A program made the translations under genes and the position numbers. The notes beneath the pieces are model-generated. The model had not been told where the DNA came from. It worked only from the letters and a program-made list of their open reading frames with translations, and did not search any database. A stretch of DNA of 64,000 nt from Pantoea sp. SOD02 (lineage in GTDB: Bacteria; Pseudomonadota; Gammaproteobacteria; Enterobacterales; Enterobacteriaceae), in contig NZ_CP102605.1 in the NCBI RefSeq assembly GCF_024707505.1, positions 62,001 to 126,000 of the forward strand, written 5' to 3'. Within the stretch, counting starts at the first letter, position 1; every line of letters starts with the position of its first letter. This document shows positions 46,532 through 55,185 of the stretch, in pieces.

Positions 46532-49234
46532 ATGACTGTTATTCCTATTCAGCCAAAACGTCCGGAGGCATCCGCGCGGCCCTATTATCAGCAGGATAAC
46601 GCCGCGGTATTTAACGCAATAAACAGCTCACCAGCGGGGTTGAGCACCACCGATGCCCAGCAACGACTCGATGCCAACGGGCCGAACGTGCTGCCGCAGA
46701 AAGCGGAAAAATCATTGCTGATGCGTTTTCTGGCGCATTTCAAAGATGTCCTGATCTATATCCTGCTGGCTGCGGCGGTGATCACGGCGGTAATGGGCCA
46801 CTGGGTGGATACCTTTGTGATTCTCGGCGTGGCGGTGATCAACGCGATGATCGGCTTCATTCAGGAGAGCAACGCCGAAAAGTCGCTAAAAAGTATTCAG
46901 AACATGATGTCGAGCGATGCCATGGTGCTGCGCGACGGCCAGCAGATCACCGTAGCCACGCAGGATCTGGTGGTGGGCGATGTGGTGATGTTACGCCCAG
47001 GCGATAAGATCCCGGCGGACTTGCGTCTGTTCGAGGTGCACAACCTGCGCGTCGAAGAGGCGATTCTGACCGGCGAATCAACGGTGGTTTCAAAAAACAC
47101 CGTGGCGCTTGAGGGCGAAAAAGCGCTCGGCGATCGCCTGAATCTGGCCTATTCCGGCACCACCGTCAGTTCGGGTACCGCGCTGGGCGTGGTGATCGCC
47201 ACCGGCGGCGATACCGAGTTGGGCCATATCAATGCAATGATCTCCTCGATTGAAGAGGCGAAAACCCCGCTGCTGGTACAGATCGACAAACTCGGCAAAG
47301 CCATTTTCGGCATCATCATGCTGATGATGATTGCGCTGTTCGTGTTTGGTTATCTGCTGCGCGACATCGCGGTGACGGAGCTGCTGCTGTCGGTGATCAG
47401 CCTTGCGGTGGCGGCGGTGCCGGAAGGTTTACCGGCGATTATCTCGATCATTCTATCGCTCGGCGTGCAGTCGATGGCGCGTAATCACGCCATCATTCGT
47501 AAGCTGCCGACGGTCGAAACGCTCGGTGCTATGACGGTGATCTGCTCGGATAAAACCGGCACGCTGACCATGAACGAGATGACGGTGAAAGCGGTGGTGC
47601 TGGCGAACAGCCAGTGGCGCATCAGCGGCAATAGTTACGAACCCAAAGGTGAGTTCACCCTTGAAGCGGGTCAGCAGAGCGATGCGCTGATGCAGGGCTT
47701 CTTGCAGGTGGTGGATATCTGTAACGAAAGCCAGCTGCGTCAGGATGCCAACGGCAACTGGGGCATTGTCGGTGGTCCAACCGAAGGCGCGTTGAAAGTG
47801 CTGGCCGCCAAGGCGGGCATCCAGAGTGACAAGGTGCAAATTCTCAGCAAGCTGCCGTTTGACTCAGCCTACAAATACATGGCGGTGAGCTGCCTGATTG
47901 ATGGCAAACCGTGCCTGCTGATGACCGGCGCGCCCGATGTGTTGCTGTCGCTGTGTCAGCAGCAGCAGGGCGCAACCGAAGCGGAAGTGATAGATCGCGG
48001 CTACTGGGAAGCGGCGATCACCACGTACGCCAGCGAAGGGTTGCGCACTGTTGCCGCCGCGTGGCGCTGGCTGCCGGAAGCGCAGCACCATATCGATCAC
48101 GACGATTTACGCAACGGCATGAAGATGCTGGGTCTGGCGTGCATGATGGATCCGCCGCGTCCGGAAGCCATCACCGCGATTCGCGACTGCCAGCAGGCAG
48201 GAATTCGCGTGAAGATGATCACCGGCGACCACCCGGAAACCGCAATGGCGATTGGCCAGATGCTGGGCATTGGTAACAGCGATTCTGCAATTACCGGCTA
48301 TCAGCTGGAGCACATGGATGATGCTGAGTTGGGCGTGGCGGCGCGTGAGTACGACATCTTTGCCCGTACCAGCCCTGAGCATAAGTTACGTCTGGTGAAA
48401 GCGCTGGAGAGCAGCGGTGAGATCGTCGGTATGACCGGTGATGGCGTCAATGATGCGCCTGCGCTGAAGCAGGCCAATGTCGGTATCGCGATGGGCATCA
48501 AAGGCACCGAAGTGACCAAAGAGGCGGCGGATATGATCCTTGCCGATGACAACTTCGCCACCATCGCGGCAGCGGTGAAAGAGGGCCGACGCGTCTACGA
48601 TAACCTGAAGAAAACCATTCTGTTTATCATGCCGACTAACCTCGCACAGGGATTGTTGATCATCATTGCGATTCTGATGGGCAACCTGCTGCCGCTAACG
48701 CCGGTGCAGATTCTGTGGATGAACATGGCGACCTCGGCGACGCTGTCGTTTGGCCTGGCATTCGAACCGGCAGAGCGCAACATCATGCGCCGACCGCCAC
48801 GCAATGCGCGCAGCCCGGTGATGGATGGTTACGCTATCTGGCGCGTGATTTTCGTCGGCCTGCTGATTTCGATTAGCGCCTTTGTGCTGGAAGCCTGGCT
48901 TCAGCCGCGCGGCTACACGCCGGAGTTCATCCGCACCGTGCTGCTGCAGATGCTGGTCACCGCGCAGTGGGTTTACATGCTGAACTGCCGCAACAGTAAT
49001 GGATTCTCGCTGGATGCCGGCTTGCTGAAAAACCGTGGAATCTGGCTGGTCACCGTGGTGCTTATCGCGCTGCAGGCGATGATTATCTATGTTCCGCTGA
49101 TGAACACGCTGTTTGGCACCGCGCCGCTGCCGTTTAAATACTGGCTGATTTCGCTGGCGGTGAGTGTGGGGATCTTTGTGCTGGTGGAGATAGAAAAGCA
49201 TTTAACGCGAGGTTGGCGGGTAGCCCGAGTTTAA
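46532..49234 (+). CDS. P2-like cation-transporting P-type ATPase (module B)
   Basis: 900 residues, paralogue of the ATPase at 37965-40652 over its whole length. A-domain LTGES, M4 VPEGLPAI (about 296), CSDKTGTLT near 340, TGDGVNDAPAL, and the same altered transport region: M5 IMPTNLAQGLLI (about 700) and M6 LWMNMATSATLSFG (about 729), with Gln and Ser where SERCA has Glu771 and Asp800. That both copies keep the change argues for a distinct transport specificity and against decay. CGGGG stands before the ATG at 46532. A REP follows the stop; no T-run terminator was seen. Confidence 0.93.
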   Translation: MTVIPIQPKRPEASARPYYQQDNAAVFNAINSSPAGLSTTDAQQRLDANGPNVLPQKAEKSLLMRFLAHFKDVLIYILLAAAVITAVMGHWVDTFVILGVAVINAMIGFIQESNAEKSLKSIQNMMSSDAMVLRDGQQITVATQDLVVGDVVMLRPGDKIPADLRLFEVHNLRVEEAILTGESTVVSKNTVALEGEKALGDRLNLAYSGTTVSSGTALGVVIATGGDTELGHINAMISSIEEAKTPLLVQIDKLGKAIFGIIMLMMIALFVFGYLLRDIAVTELLLSVISLAVAAVPEGLPAIISIILSLGVQSMARNHAIIRKLPTVETLGAMTVICSDKTGTLTMNEMTVKAVVLANSQWRISGNSYEPKGEFTLEAGQQSDALMQGFLQVVDICNESQLRQDANGNWGIVGGPTEGALKVLAAKAGIQSDKVQILSKLPFDSAYKYMAVSCLIDGKPCLLMTGAPDVLLSLCQQQQGATEAEVIDRGYWEAAITTYASEGLRTVAAAWRWLPEAQHHIDHDDLRNGMKMLGLACMMDPPRPEAITAIRDCQQAGIRVKMITGDHPETAMAIGQMLGIGNSDSAITGYQLEHMDDAELGVAAREYDIFARTSPEHKLRLVKALESSGEIVGMTGDGVNDAPALKQANVGIAMGIKGTEVTKEAADMILADDNFATIAAAVKEGRRVYDNLKKTILFIMPTNLAQGLLIIIAILMGNLLPLTPVQILWMNMATSATLSFGLAFEPAERNIMRRPPRNARSPVMDGYAIWRVIFVGLLISISAFVLEAWLQPRGYTPEFIRTVLLQMLVTAQWVYMLNCRNSNGFSLDAGLLKNRGIWLVTVVLIALQAMIIYVPLMNTLFGTAPLPFKYWLISLAVSVGIFVLVEIEKHLTRGWRVARV

Positions 49235-49258
49235 GAAGGGTGTAAGTTAAGCGTAAGC

Positions 49259-49283
49259 GGTCGCCATAAATGGCGACCCTACG
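49259..49283 (-). repeat. REP element, CGCCAT type
   Basis: Arms GGTCGCCAT/ATGGCGACC with CCTAC at the right end, between the module B ATPase stop and the stop of the convergent lipoprotein gene. Confidence 0.92.
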
Positions 49284-49294
49284 AATGTTGGATA

Positions 49295-49531
49295 TTAATT
49301 ATCCAGTTCGCTCATGTTGGTGATCTTGTCGCGGTTGATCTGCTCAGTTTTACCGGTTTGCGCATCCTTGTAAGAAACAAGGCCTGTGTCGCTGTCGATT
49401 TGCGGCTTACCAGACGTCACGATAGTGCGTCCGTCGGTGGTTTTAATCGCCTGATTAGAAGAGCAAGCGGTCAATGTCATTGCCATAAAAGTGCCAAGAA
49501 ATGCCGTTGCCAGTACTGTTTTATTCATCAT
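49295..49531 (-). CDS. YgdI/YgdR-family lipoprotein
   Basis: 78 residues. Signal peptide with lipobox L-T-A-C (Cys23), then a small beta domain with the family pattern IKTTDGRTIVTSGKPQIDSDTGLVSYKDAQTG and a polar end (QINRDKITNM). YgdI/YgdR lipoproteins are about 70-75 residues; function unknown. The ribosome site AAGGAACTCATC fits either of two adjacent ATG codons. Monocistronic. Confidence 0.9.
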   Translation of the reverse strand: MMNKTVLATAFLGTFMAMTLTACSSNQAIKTTDGRTIVTSGKPQIDSDTGLVSYKDAQTGKTEQINRDKITNMSELDN

Positions 49532-49657
49532 GATGAGTTCCTTTCAGTGGAATACGTTTAACTACCTTAATAGCGTAGAACATTTTCCCGAAACTTCCAG
49601 AAACCCGGCGCATCTGCGCTGTTTAACCTGACTCAAACGGCGGTTCATGCCGCGCGA

Positions 49658-50428
49658 TCAGCGAATCTCATTCACGTACATAAAGTGTTCGGTGCTAAAG
49701 CGGTGGTGCGCCAGAATCACCGGAAGGGCGCTCTGATCAAATGACACTTCATCAATCACCATCACGGCGTGCGGCAAACTCAGCTCCAGCAGCGCCGCAT
49801 CCTCTTCATTCGCCAGCGTAGCGGTGATTTGCTCGCGCACCGCAGCGACGCGCAGATCGTAGCGTTCAAACAGATAGCGATAGAGCAGTGGCGGCAACTG
49901 ATCGGCGGGTGGGAAATTGGCCAAACGCGCCGAGGGCAACACCAGCGTTTCATGCATCGCGGCGATTCCCTTCACGCGCCGCAAACGCTTCAGCCGGATC
50001 ACCTCATCACCCTGAGCAATTTGCAGTTTATCCGCCTCATCGGCGCTGGCATGACTGAGCTGATAATCGAGTAATCGGGTATCGGATTGCAGCAATCCGC
50101 CGGTTTTATCGTGCAGCCGGAAATACTGGAAAAAGTGGCTGAGGTTGTGCAGCGGCGCCCAGCCGGTCACCACGGTGCCGGTTTTGCGACGTCGCATCAG
50201 CATGCCTTCTGTGGTCAGCGCCGCCAGCGCTTTTCGCACCGTGCCAACCGACACACCAAACTTCGCCGCCAGGCTATTTTCACTCGGCAAAATTGTGCCT
50301 GCGGGCAGTTCACCTTGTAGGATCGATTCGCTGATATGGCGCTTGACCACTTCATACAGCGGCGCACCTTCGCCTTCGCTGAGTCTGGCGAAAGGTTGAG
50401 CATCGTTCGCGTCATAGTTTTTTTGCAT
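49658..50428 (-). CDS. GntR-family (HutC/UTRA) regulator of the peptide operon
   Basis: 256 residues from ATG 50428. A longer frame to 50467 lacks a ribosome site and would run into the divergent promoter. Winged helix at the N-terminus (LYEVVKRHISESILQGELPAGTILPSENSLAAKFGVSVGTVRKAL), then a UTRA effector domain (HNLSHFFQYFRLHDK, RLKRLRRVKGIAAMHETLVLP, VAAVREQITATLANEEDAALL). Divergent from the M20/ABC operon, so it most likely represses it until its ligand, perhaps an amino-acid derivative, is present. Confidence 0.9.
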   Translation of the reverse strand: MQKNYDANDAQPFARLSEGEGAPLYEVVKRHISESILQGELPAGTILPSENSLAAKFGVSVGTVRKALAALTTEGMLMRRRKTGTVVTGWAPLHNLSHFFQYFRLHDKTGGLLQSDTRLLDYQLSHASADEADKLQIAQGDEVIRLKRLRRVKGIAAMHETLVLPSARLANFPPADQLPPLLYRYLFERYDLRVAAVREQITATLANEEDAALLELSLPHAVMVIDEVSFDQSALPVILAHHRFSTEHFMYVNEIR

Positions 50429-50470
50429 GTTTCCGATTACCGATTGACCGCAGTGGTTGAATTGCATTAT

Positions 50471-50485
50471 CTATAAACTATATAG
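50471..50485. promoter_or_regulatory. Candidate GntR operator
   Basis: Inverted repeat CTATA-AACTA-TATAG in the 79-bp space between the GntR gene and the peptidase gene. Its position suits autoregulation and operon control, but the half-sites are short and AT-rich. Confidence 0.35.
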
Positions 50486-50507
50486 AAATACAACAGACGA
50501 TAATCCT

Positions 50508-51788
50508 ATGATGCAAAATTCACGCTTTAACAGTGCATTAGCGATGATTGCTAACGACGGCGCGCAAATGACGGATGACCTCAAACAGATGCTCGAGGTC
50601 GATACCTGCTTCCCGCCGGGCAACGGTTACGGCGCATTTGCTGACGTGATGACGCATCTGTTGCAGCCGCTGGATTTTCGCTTTGCGCGCGTCTCGGTGC
50701 CGGAACATTTGTGGCAGGCACCGGACGGCAGCGCGTACGGTGAACGCGTCAATCTGCTGGCATCACTTGATGCCGGTGCAGCTGAAAACTGCAATCTCTA
50801 TTTCCATACCGATACCGTGCCCGCCGGCGATGGCTGGCGTTTCCCTGCGCTGTCGCTGACCGCAGCAGAAGGCAAGCTGTTTGGGCGCGGCGCGGCAGAC
50901 ATGAAAGGCACCATTGTTGCGGCGATGGCGGCGGTACGCGCGGCGCAGGCGGCGGCGATTCCGCTGCGTTTTAATCCGGTATTTCTGCTTTGCACTGATG
51001 AAGAGGGCGGCTTGTATCCCGGCATCCGTTATCTGGCGGAACAACAGCTTTTCTCCGGCCATCTGCTCAGCTTCAACGGTGGCGCGGTGCCGCGTATCTG
51101 GGCCGGCTGCTTTGGCAGCATCGATCTTAAAGTGATTATCACCGGACGTTCGGCGCACTCCGGCGATCCGGTTAACGGCATAAATGCTATCGAAGCGGCG
51201 CTGCCGCTGATGAACGCGCTTTACCAGCTGAAGCTCGAGGTGGAACAACGCACCTCGGCGATGCCTTCTCCGCCGCATTATCACGGCAAACCGCTGACGT
51301 CACTGTTAACGCTGGCCGCCGCGCAGGGCGGCAGCAAAGGCTCGACTATTCCTGAACGTTTTGAGCTGCTGATTAATCGCCGTTATGCGCCGGAAGAGCG
51401 CTTTGACGCGGTGTGGCAAGAGCTTACGCACTGTGTGGAAAGTGCGATGCGCGGCAGCCCCGCGCTCGATGTCACGCTGCAAATGATTGGTCATCTGGCG
51501 CCGGTCGCAAATCCTGACGGCCCACATTGGCCGCGCTGGCAGGCGGCGCTGAGTCAGGGATTTGGCTTCCAACCCAGCGAGTTCAAACCCTGGGGATCGT
51601 CCACCAGTTCCGATATGGGCTGGGTTCAGCAAGCCGGGATTCAGGAGATTTTACTCGGCGGGCTGGCCCGTCCGGACAATCGCATTCATGCCGCCGATGA
51701 GTACACCACGCTGGCAGATTTGATCGCACTTTCGCAGTCCATTCTGGCGTATCTCGCCGATGATTTTCAGCCAACCCAGGGTAGTTAA
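50508..51788 (+). CDS. M20-family metallopeptidase/deacylase (ArgE/DapE-like), first of the operon
   Basis: 426 residues from ATG-ATG at 50508. All M20 metal and catalytic residues are visible: H-x-D in YFHTDTVPAG, the bridging Asp in GRGAADMKG, the Glu pair in TDEEGG, the dimer-domain His in GRSAHSGDP, and the last His in RIHAADEY. It should hydrolyse an N-acyl amino acid or a dipeptide-like amide. It heads an operon with a Ddp/Dpp-type transporter, so its substrate is presumably imported by that transporter. Contrast with the second M20 protein at 56833, where several of these residues are replaced. Confidence 0.9.
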   Translation: MMQNSRFNSALAMIANDGAQMTDDLKQMLEVDTCFPPGNGYGAFADVMTHLLQPLDFRFARVSVPEHLWQAPDGSAYGERVNLLASLDAGAAENCNLYFHTDTVPAGDGWRFPALSLTAAEGKLFGRGAADMKGTIVAAMAAVRAAQAAAIPLRFNPVFLLCTDEEGGLYPGIRYLAEQQLFSGHLLSFNGGAVPRIWAGCFGSIDLKVIITGRSAHSGDPVNGINAIEAALPLMNALYQLKLEVEQRTSAMPSPPHYHGKPLTSLLTLAAAQGGSKGSTIPERFELLINRRYAPEERFDAVWQELTHCVESAMRGSPALDVTLQMIGHLAPVANPDGPHWPRWQAALSQGFGFQPSEFKPWGSSTSSDMGWVQQAGIQEILLGGLARPDNRIHAADEYTTLADLIALSQSILAYLADDFQPTQGS

Positions 51789-51809
51789 CTAATTAACGAG
51801 GAAGAGAAG

Positions 51810-53408
51810 ATGTGCGCAATGAAAGGGTTAAACCGCAGACAGTTTATCGCCAGTTCTACCGCTCTGACGGGCGCAGCGATGCTGCCTTGGTCGTTCTCGG
51901 CCCATGGCGCGCAGGTGGCGAGTGCTACGCCGGGCGGCACCGCGCGTAAAGGCGGTGTGTTGCGCATCAGCGTTGACCAGGCCGTCAGCGTGCTGAATCC
52001 GCATCAGGTTCGCGTCAACCCGGAATATCTGGTGGCGGAACTGCTGTACAGCGGCTTAACGCGTCTGACGCAGGAGATGAAAGCCGAAGCCGATTTGGCG
52101 AAATCCTGGCAGGCGAGCGCCGATCTCAAGCAGTGGACATTCACCCTGCGCCCGAACCTGAAGTTCAGCGACGGTTCCGCCTTAACCTCAGCGGATGTGG
52201 TCGCCAGCCTGCAGGCGCTGCTCGATCCGAAAAATGCTTCACCGGCGTTGCATAACATTGGGCCGATTAAAGCCGTCAGCGCGCCTGATACCAATACGGT
52301 ATTGATTGAAACCGATGCGCCTTACGCCGATTTGCCGGTGATGCTGGCTTATCCGGATGCGAAAATCATCCCGGCCAGCATCGCGCAAGGCCAGTTTGAA
52401 AAGCTGAGCAAAGCCTCGTTCGGCGCAGGTCCTTTCCAGCTGGTGTCCTACGATCCGGAACGCAAAATTGTGGTGAAGCGCAACCCGCATTACTACGATC
52501 CGGCGCGTCCTTATCTGGATGGCGTGGAAGTGGTGGTTTATCCCGATGGCATCGCGGAGAGTTCAGCGCTGATTTCCGGTGACACCGATTTGATGCTGAG
52601 CGCGCAGTCGAGCGAGTTCGCGCGCCTGTCCAAATCTTCCGGCGTGCTGCCGCTGCGCGTGGCATCCGGCCAGTTCCTCAATGTGAACATGGGCTGCGAT
52701 CAAAAACCGTTCAACGATGTGCGGGTACGTCAGGCGCTGGCACTGTGCGTTGATCGTCAGGCGTCAGTGGATTTCGTGGCGGATGGCTTGGGATCACCGG
52801 GCAACGACACGCCGATCAACGGCGCGTATCCGTTCTTCGCCAACCTGGCGAAAAAAGCGGTGGATTACAGCAAAGCTAAAGCGCTACTGGCGGATGCCGG
52901 TTATCCCAACGGTCTGGATTTAACGCTCATCGCCTCCGACAAACCAGCTACCCGCACGCAGTTGGGCATCGCGCTGCGCGAAATGGCGAAACAGGGCGGT
53001 TTCCGCATCAACGTGCAAACCATGGCGCACAGTACCTATCTCGATCAGGTGTGGAAGAAGGGCAACTTCTACGTCGGCTTCTACAACATGCAGCCGACGC
53101 CGGACGCGGTGTTCTCTCTGCTCTACACCTCAACCGCATCCTGGAATGAAACGCGCTGGAACAACGCGGAGTTCGATAAAGCGGTTGGCACAGCGCGTGA
53201 AACCCGCGATGAAGCCCAGCGCGCCACGCTGTATGGCAAAGCGCAGCAGCTGATGCATGACGAAGTGCCATCGGTGATCCCAACCTTCTTCGATCTGCTT
53301 GCCGCCAGCCGCGATTATGTCGGCGGATATCACCTGCATCCGCGCGGTGCGGTGTTCCGTCTTGACCATATCTGGTTGACCGACAAAGCGCCGAAGCGCG
53401 CAGTGTAA
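51810..53408 (+). CDS. Peptide/nickel-type ABC substrate-binding protein with a Tat-like signal
   Basis: 532 residues, SBP family 5 (DppA/DdpA-like). The start GLNRRQFIASSTALTGAAMLP has a twin-arginine motif (N-R-R-Q-F-I) and an A-x-A region, so export is probably by Tat. The body has GGVLRISVDQAVSVLNPHQ, LAKSWQASADLKQWTFTLRPNLKFSDGSALTSADVV and YDPARPYLDGVEVVVYPD, typical of oligopeptide-binding proteins. It delivers ligand to the two permeases that follow. GAGGAAGAGAAG precedes the ATG at 51810. Confidence 0.92.
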   Translation: MCAMKGLNRRQFIASSTALTGAAMLPWSFSAHGAQVASATPGGTARKGGVLRISVDQAVSVLNPHQVRVNPEYLVAELLYSGLTRLTQEMKAEADLAKSWQASADLKQWTFTLRPNLKFSDGSALTSADVVASLQALLDPKNASPALHNIGPIKAVSAPDTNTVLIETDAPYADLPVMLAYPDAKIIPASIAQGQFEKLSKASFGAGPFQLVSYDPERKIVVKRNPHYYDPARPYLDGVEVVVYPDGIAESSALISGDTDLMLSAQSSEFARLSKSSGVLPLRVASGQFLNVNMGCDQKPFNDVRVRQALALCVDRQASVDFVADGLGSPGNDTPINGAYPFFANLAKKAVDYSKAKALLADAGYPNGLDLTLIASDKPATRTQLGIALREMAKQGGFRINVQTMAHSTYLDQVWKKGNFYVGFYNMQPTPDAVFSLLYTSTASWNETRWNNAEFDKAVGTARETRDEAQRATLYGKAQQLMHDEVPSVIPTFFDLLAASRDYVGGYHLHPRGAVFRLDHIWLTDKAPKRAV

Positions 53409-53417
53409 GGAGCGAAC

Positions 53418-54365
53418 GTGACAGCAAGTTATCTGCTTAAACGCCTTCTGCTGATGGTTTACACCTTGTTAGTGGTGTCGCTGCTGGTCTTTGGCATCAC
53501 TCAACTGTTACCGGCCGATGCGGCTGTCACTTTGCTGGGACAAAACGCCACGCCGGAAGCGTTGGCGGCGGTGCGTGAACGTCTGGGGCTGGATGCCCCG
53601 GCGTGGCTGCAATATTGGCACTGGCTGACGCAGGCGCTGCAGGGCAACTTTGGCGTATCGATGCGCAATGGCCTTGAAGTGGCACCGACACTGCTGACGG
53701 CGTTATCGCGCTCGCTGCTGCTGGCGGTTTGTGCCCTGATCCTGATGCTGATTATCGCCATTCCCCTCGGCATCTGGGCGGCGGTGCGTCGCGGCAAAAC
53801 CGCCGATGTGCTGGTGAGCGTTATCTCCTATATCGGCATCTCGTTCCCGGAATTCGTCACCGCCACGCTGGTGCTGCTGCTGTTTGCCGATGTCTGGCAG
53901 ATTTTGCCCGCCACCGGCTATGTGCCGCTCAGTGAGAACTTTGTCAGCGGCATTCAGCACCTGATTCTGCCGTCGGTGACCGTGGCGCTGATTCTGGTGG
54001 CGCACGTCTCGCGCATGGTGCGCTCAGAGATGGTCGATGTGCTGCATACCGATTACATCCGCGCCGCGTGGCTGAAAGGCTTATCGCGTCGTCGCATTCT
54101 CTGGCGACATGCGCTGCGCAACGGCTTGTTGCCGACCATCACCATTGTGGCGCTGGATGTCGGTTATCTGCTGGGCGGCATTGTGGTGGTGGAAGAGATC
54201 TTCGCCATCCCCGGCATTGGCCGCGAATTGATTGTCGCCGTGCAGGCGCGCGATCTGCCCACCATTCAGGCTGGCGTGATGATCCTCGCCGCGACCTATT
54301 CAGTGGTGAATTTCCTGGCTGATTTGGCCTACGTCACTCTCGATAAGCGGATCTCTTATGCCTGA
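53418..54365 (+). CDS. ABC transporter permease, DppB-like
   Basis: 315 residues from a GTG at 53418 with TAAGGAG before it. Six TM helices; the start LLKRLLLMVYTLLVVSLLVFGITQLLPADAA is the normal DppB N-terminus, and the EAA loop (YIRAAWLKGLSRRRILWRHALRNGLLP) couples to the ATPase. It forms the channel with the DppC-like protein, whose ATG lies 8 bases before the end of this gene. Confidence 0.93.
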   Translation: MTASYLLKRLLLMVYTLLVVSLLVFGITQLLPADAAVTLLGQNATPEALAAVRERLGLDAPAWLQYWHWLTQALQGNFGVSMRNGLEVAPTLLTALSRSLLLAVCALILMLIIAIPLGIWAAVRRGKTADVLVSVISYIGISFPEFVTATLVLLLFADVWQILPATGYVPLSENFVSGIQHLILPSVTVALILVAHVSRMVRSEMVDVLHTDYIRAAWLKGLSRRRILWRHALRNGLLPTITIVALDVGYLLGGIVVVEEIFAIPGIGRELIVAVQARDLPTIQAGVMILAATYSVVNFLADLAYVTLDKRISYA

Positions 54366-55185
54366 TATTTTGAAACGTTTGCTGCGTTCACCGCAGGGCG
54401 CCGCTGGCGTGCTGATTATCCTGCTGGCGCTGCTGATGGTGGTTGGCGGTGCGCACGTGGCGCCTTTTGATCCTGAATCGATCTCCATCCTGACGCGCTA
54501 TAAGCCGCCTAGCGCGGAACACTGGTTTGGTACCGATCAGATGGGCCGCGACATCTTTAGCCGCGTGATGGTGGGCGCGCGCTCAACCATTTTACTGTCG
54601 CTGCTGGCTACCGCGCTGGCGATGGTGATCGGTTCGGTGCTCGGCACTGCCAGCGCCTATCTGGGCGGCAAATTTGATGAGTTCATGATGCGCACTATGG
54701 ATGCGGTGATGGCGATTCCCAGCCTGCTGTTTGCGTTGCTGATTGTCAGCACGCTCGGGCAGAGCAGCATGAACGCGGTGCTGGCGATCACCATCGCCTT
54801 TGTGCCGGGCATGGTGCGCATCTCGCGCAGCGTGGCGTTGGCCGCCCGCCAGCAGGATTACATCAACGCCGCCATCGCGCGCGGCGAAGCCGGGCACTAC
54901 ATCATTCTGCGTGAAATGCTGCCGAATATTCTGGCGCCGATCATCGTGGAAGCCACCATTCGCGTCGCCTTCGCCATCATGCTGTTTGCCACCCTGAGTT
55001 TCCTGGGTTTGGGCGCACAGCCGCCAGAGCCAGAATGGGGATTGATGGTCTCGGAAGCGCGCGCCTACTTCTTCAATGCGCCGTGGATGATGATGATTCC
55101 GGGCCTCGCCATCGCGCTGGTCGCCATTGGTTTTAATTTACTGGGTGACGGGCTGCGTGATGTGCTCAACCCAAGGAGCCACTGA
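54358..55185 (+). CDS. ABC transporter permease, DppC-like
   Basis: 275 residues. N-terminal segment and HWFGTDQMGRDIFSRVMVGARSTILL are diagnostic of DppC/OppC proteins; the EAA loop reads YINAAIARGEAGHYIILREMLPNILAPI. It overlaps the preceding permease by 8 bases and the ATPase by one (TGATG), so the stoichiometry is translationally coupled. Confidence 0.93.
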   Translation: MPDILKRLLRSPQGAAGVLIILLALLMVVGGAHVAPFDPESISILTRYKPPSAEHWFGTDQMGRDIFSRVMVGARSTILLSLLATALAMVIGSVLGTASAYLGGKFDEFMMRTMDAVMAIPSLLFALLIVSTLGQSSMNAVLAITIAFVPGMVRISRSVALAARQQDYINAAIARGEAGHYIILREMLPNILAPIIVEATIRVAFAIMLFATLSFLGLGAQPPEPEWGLMVSEARAYFFNAPWMMMIPGLAIALVAIGFNLLGDGLRDVLNPRSH

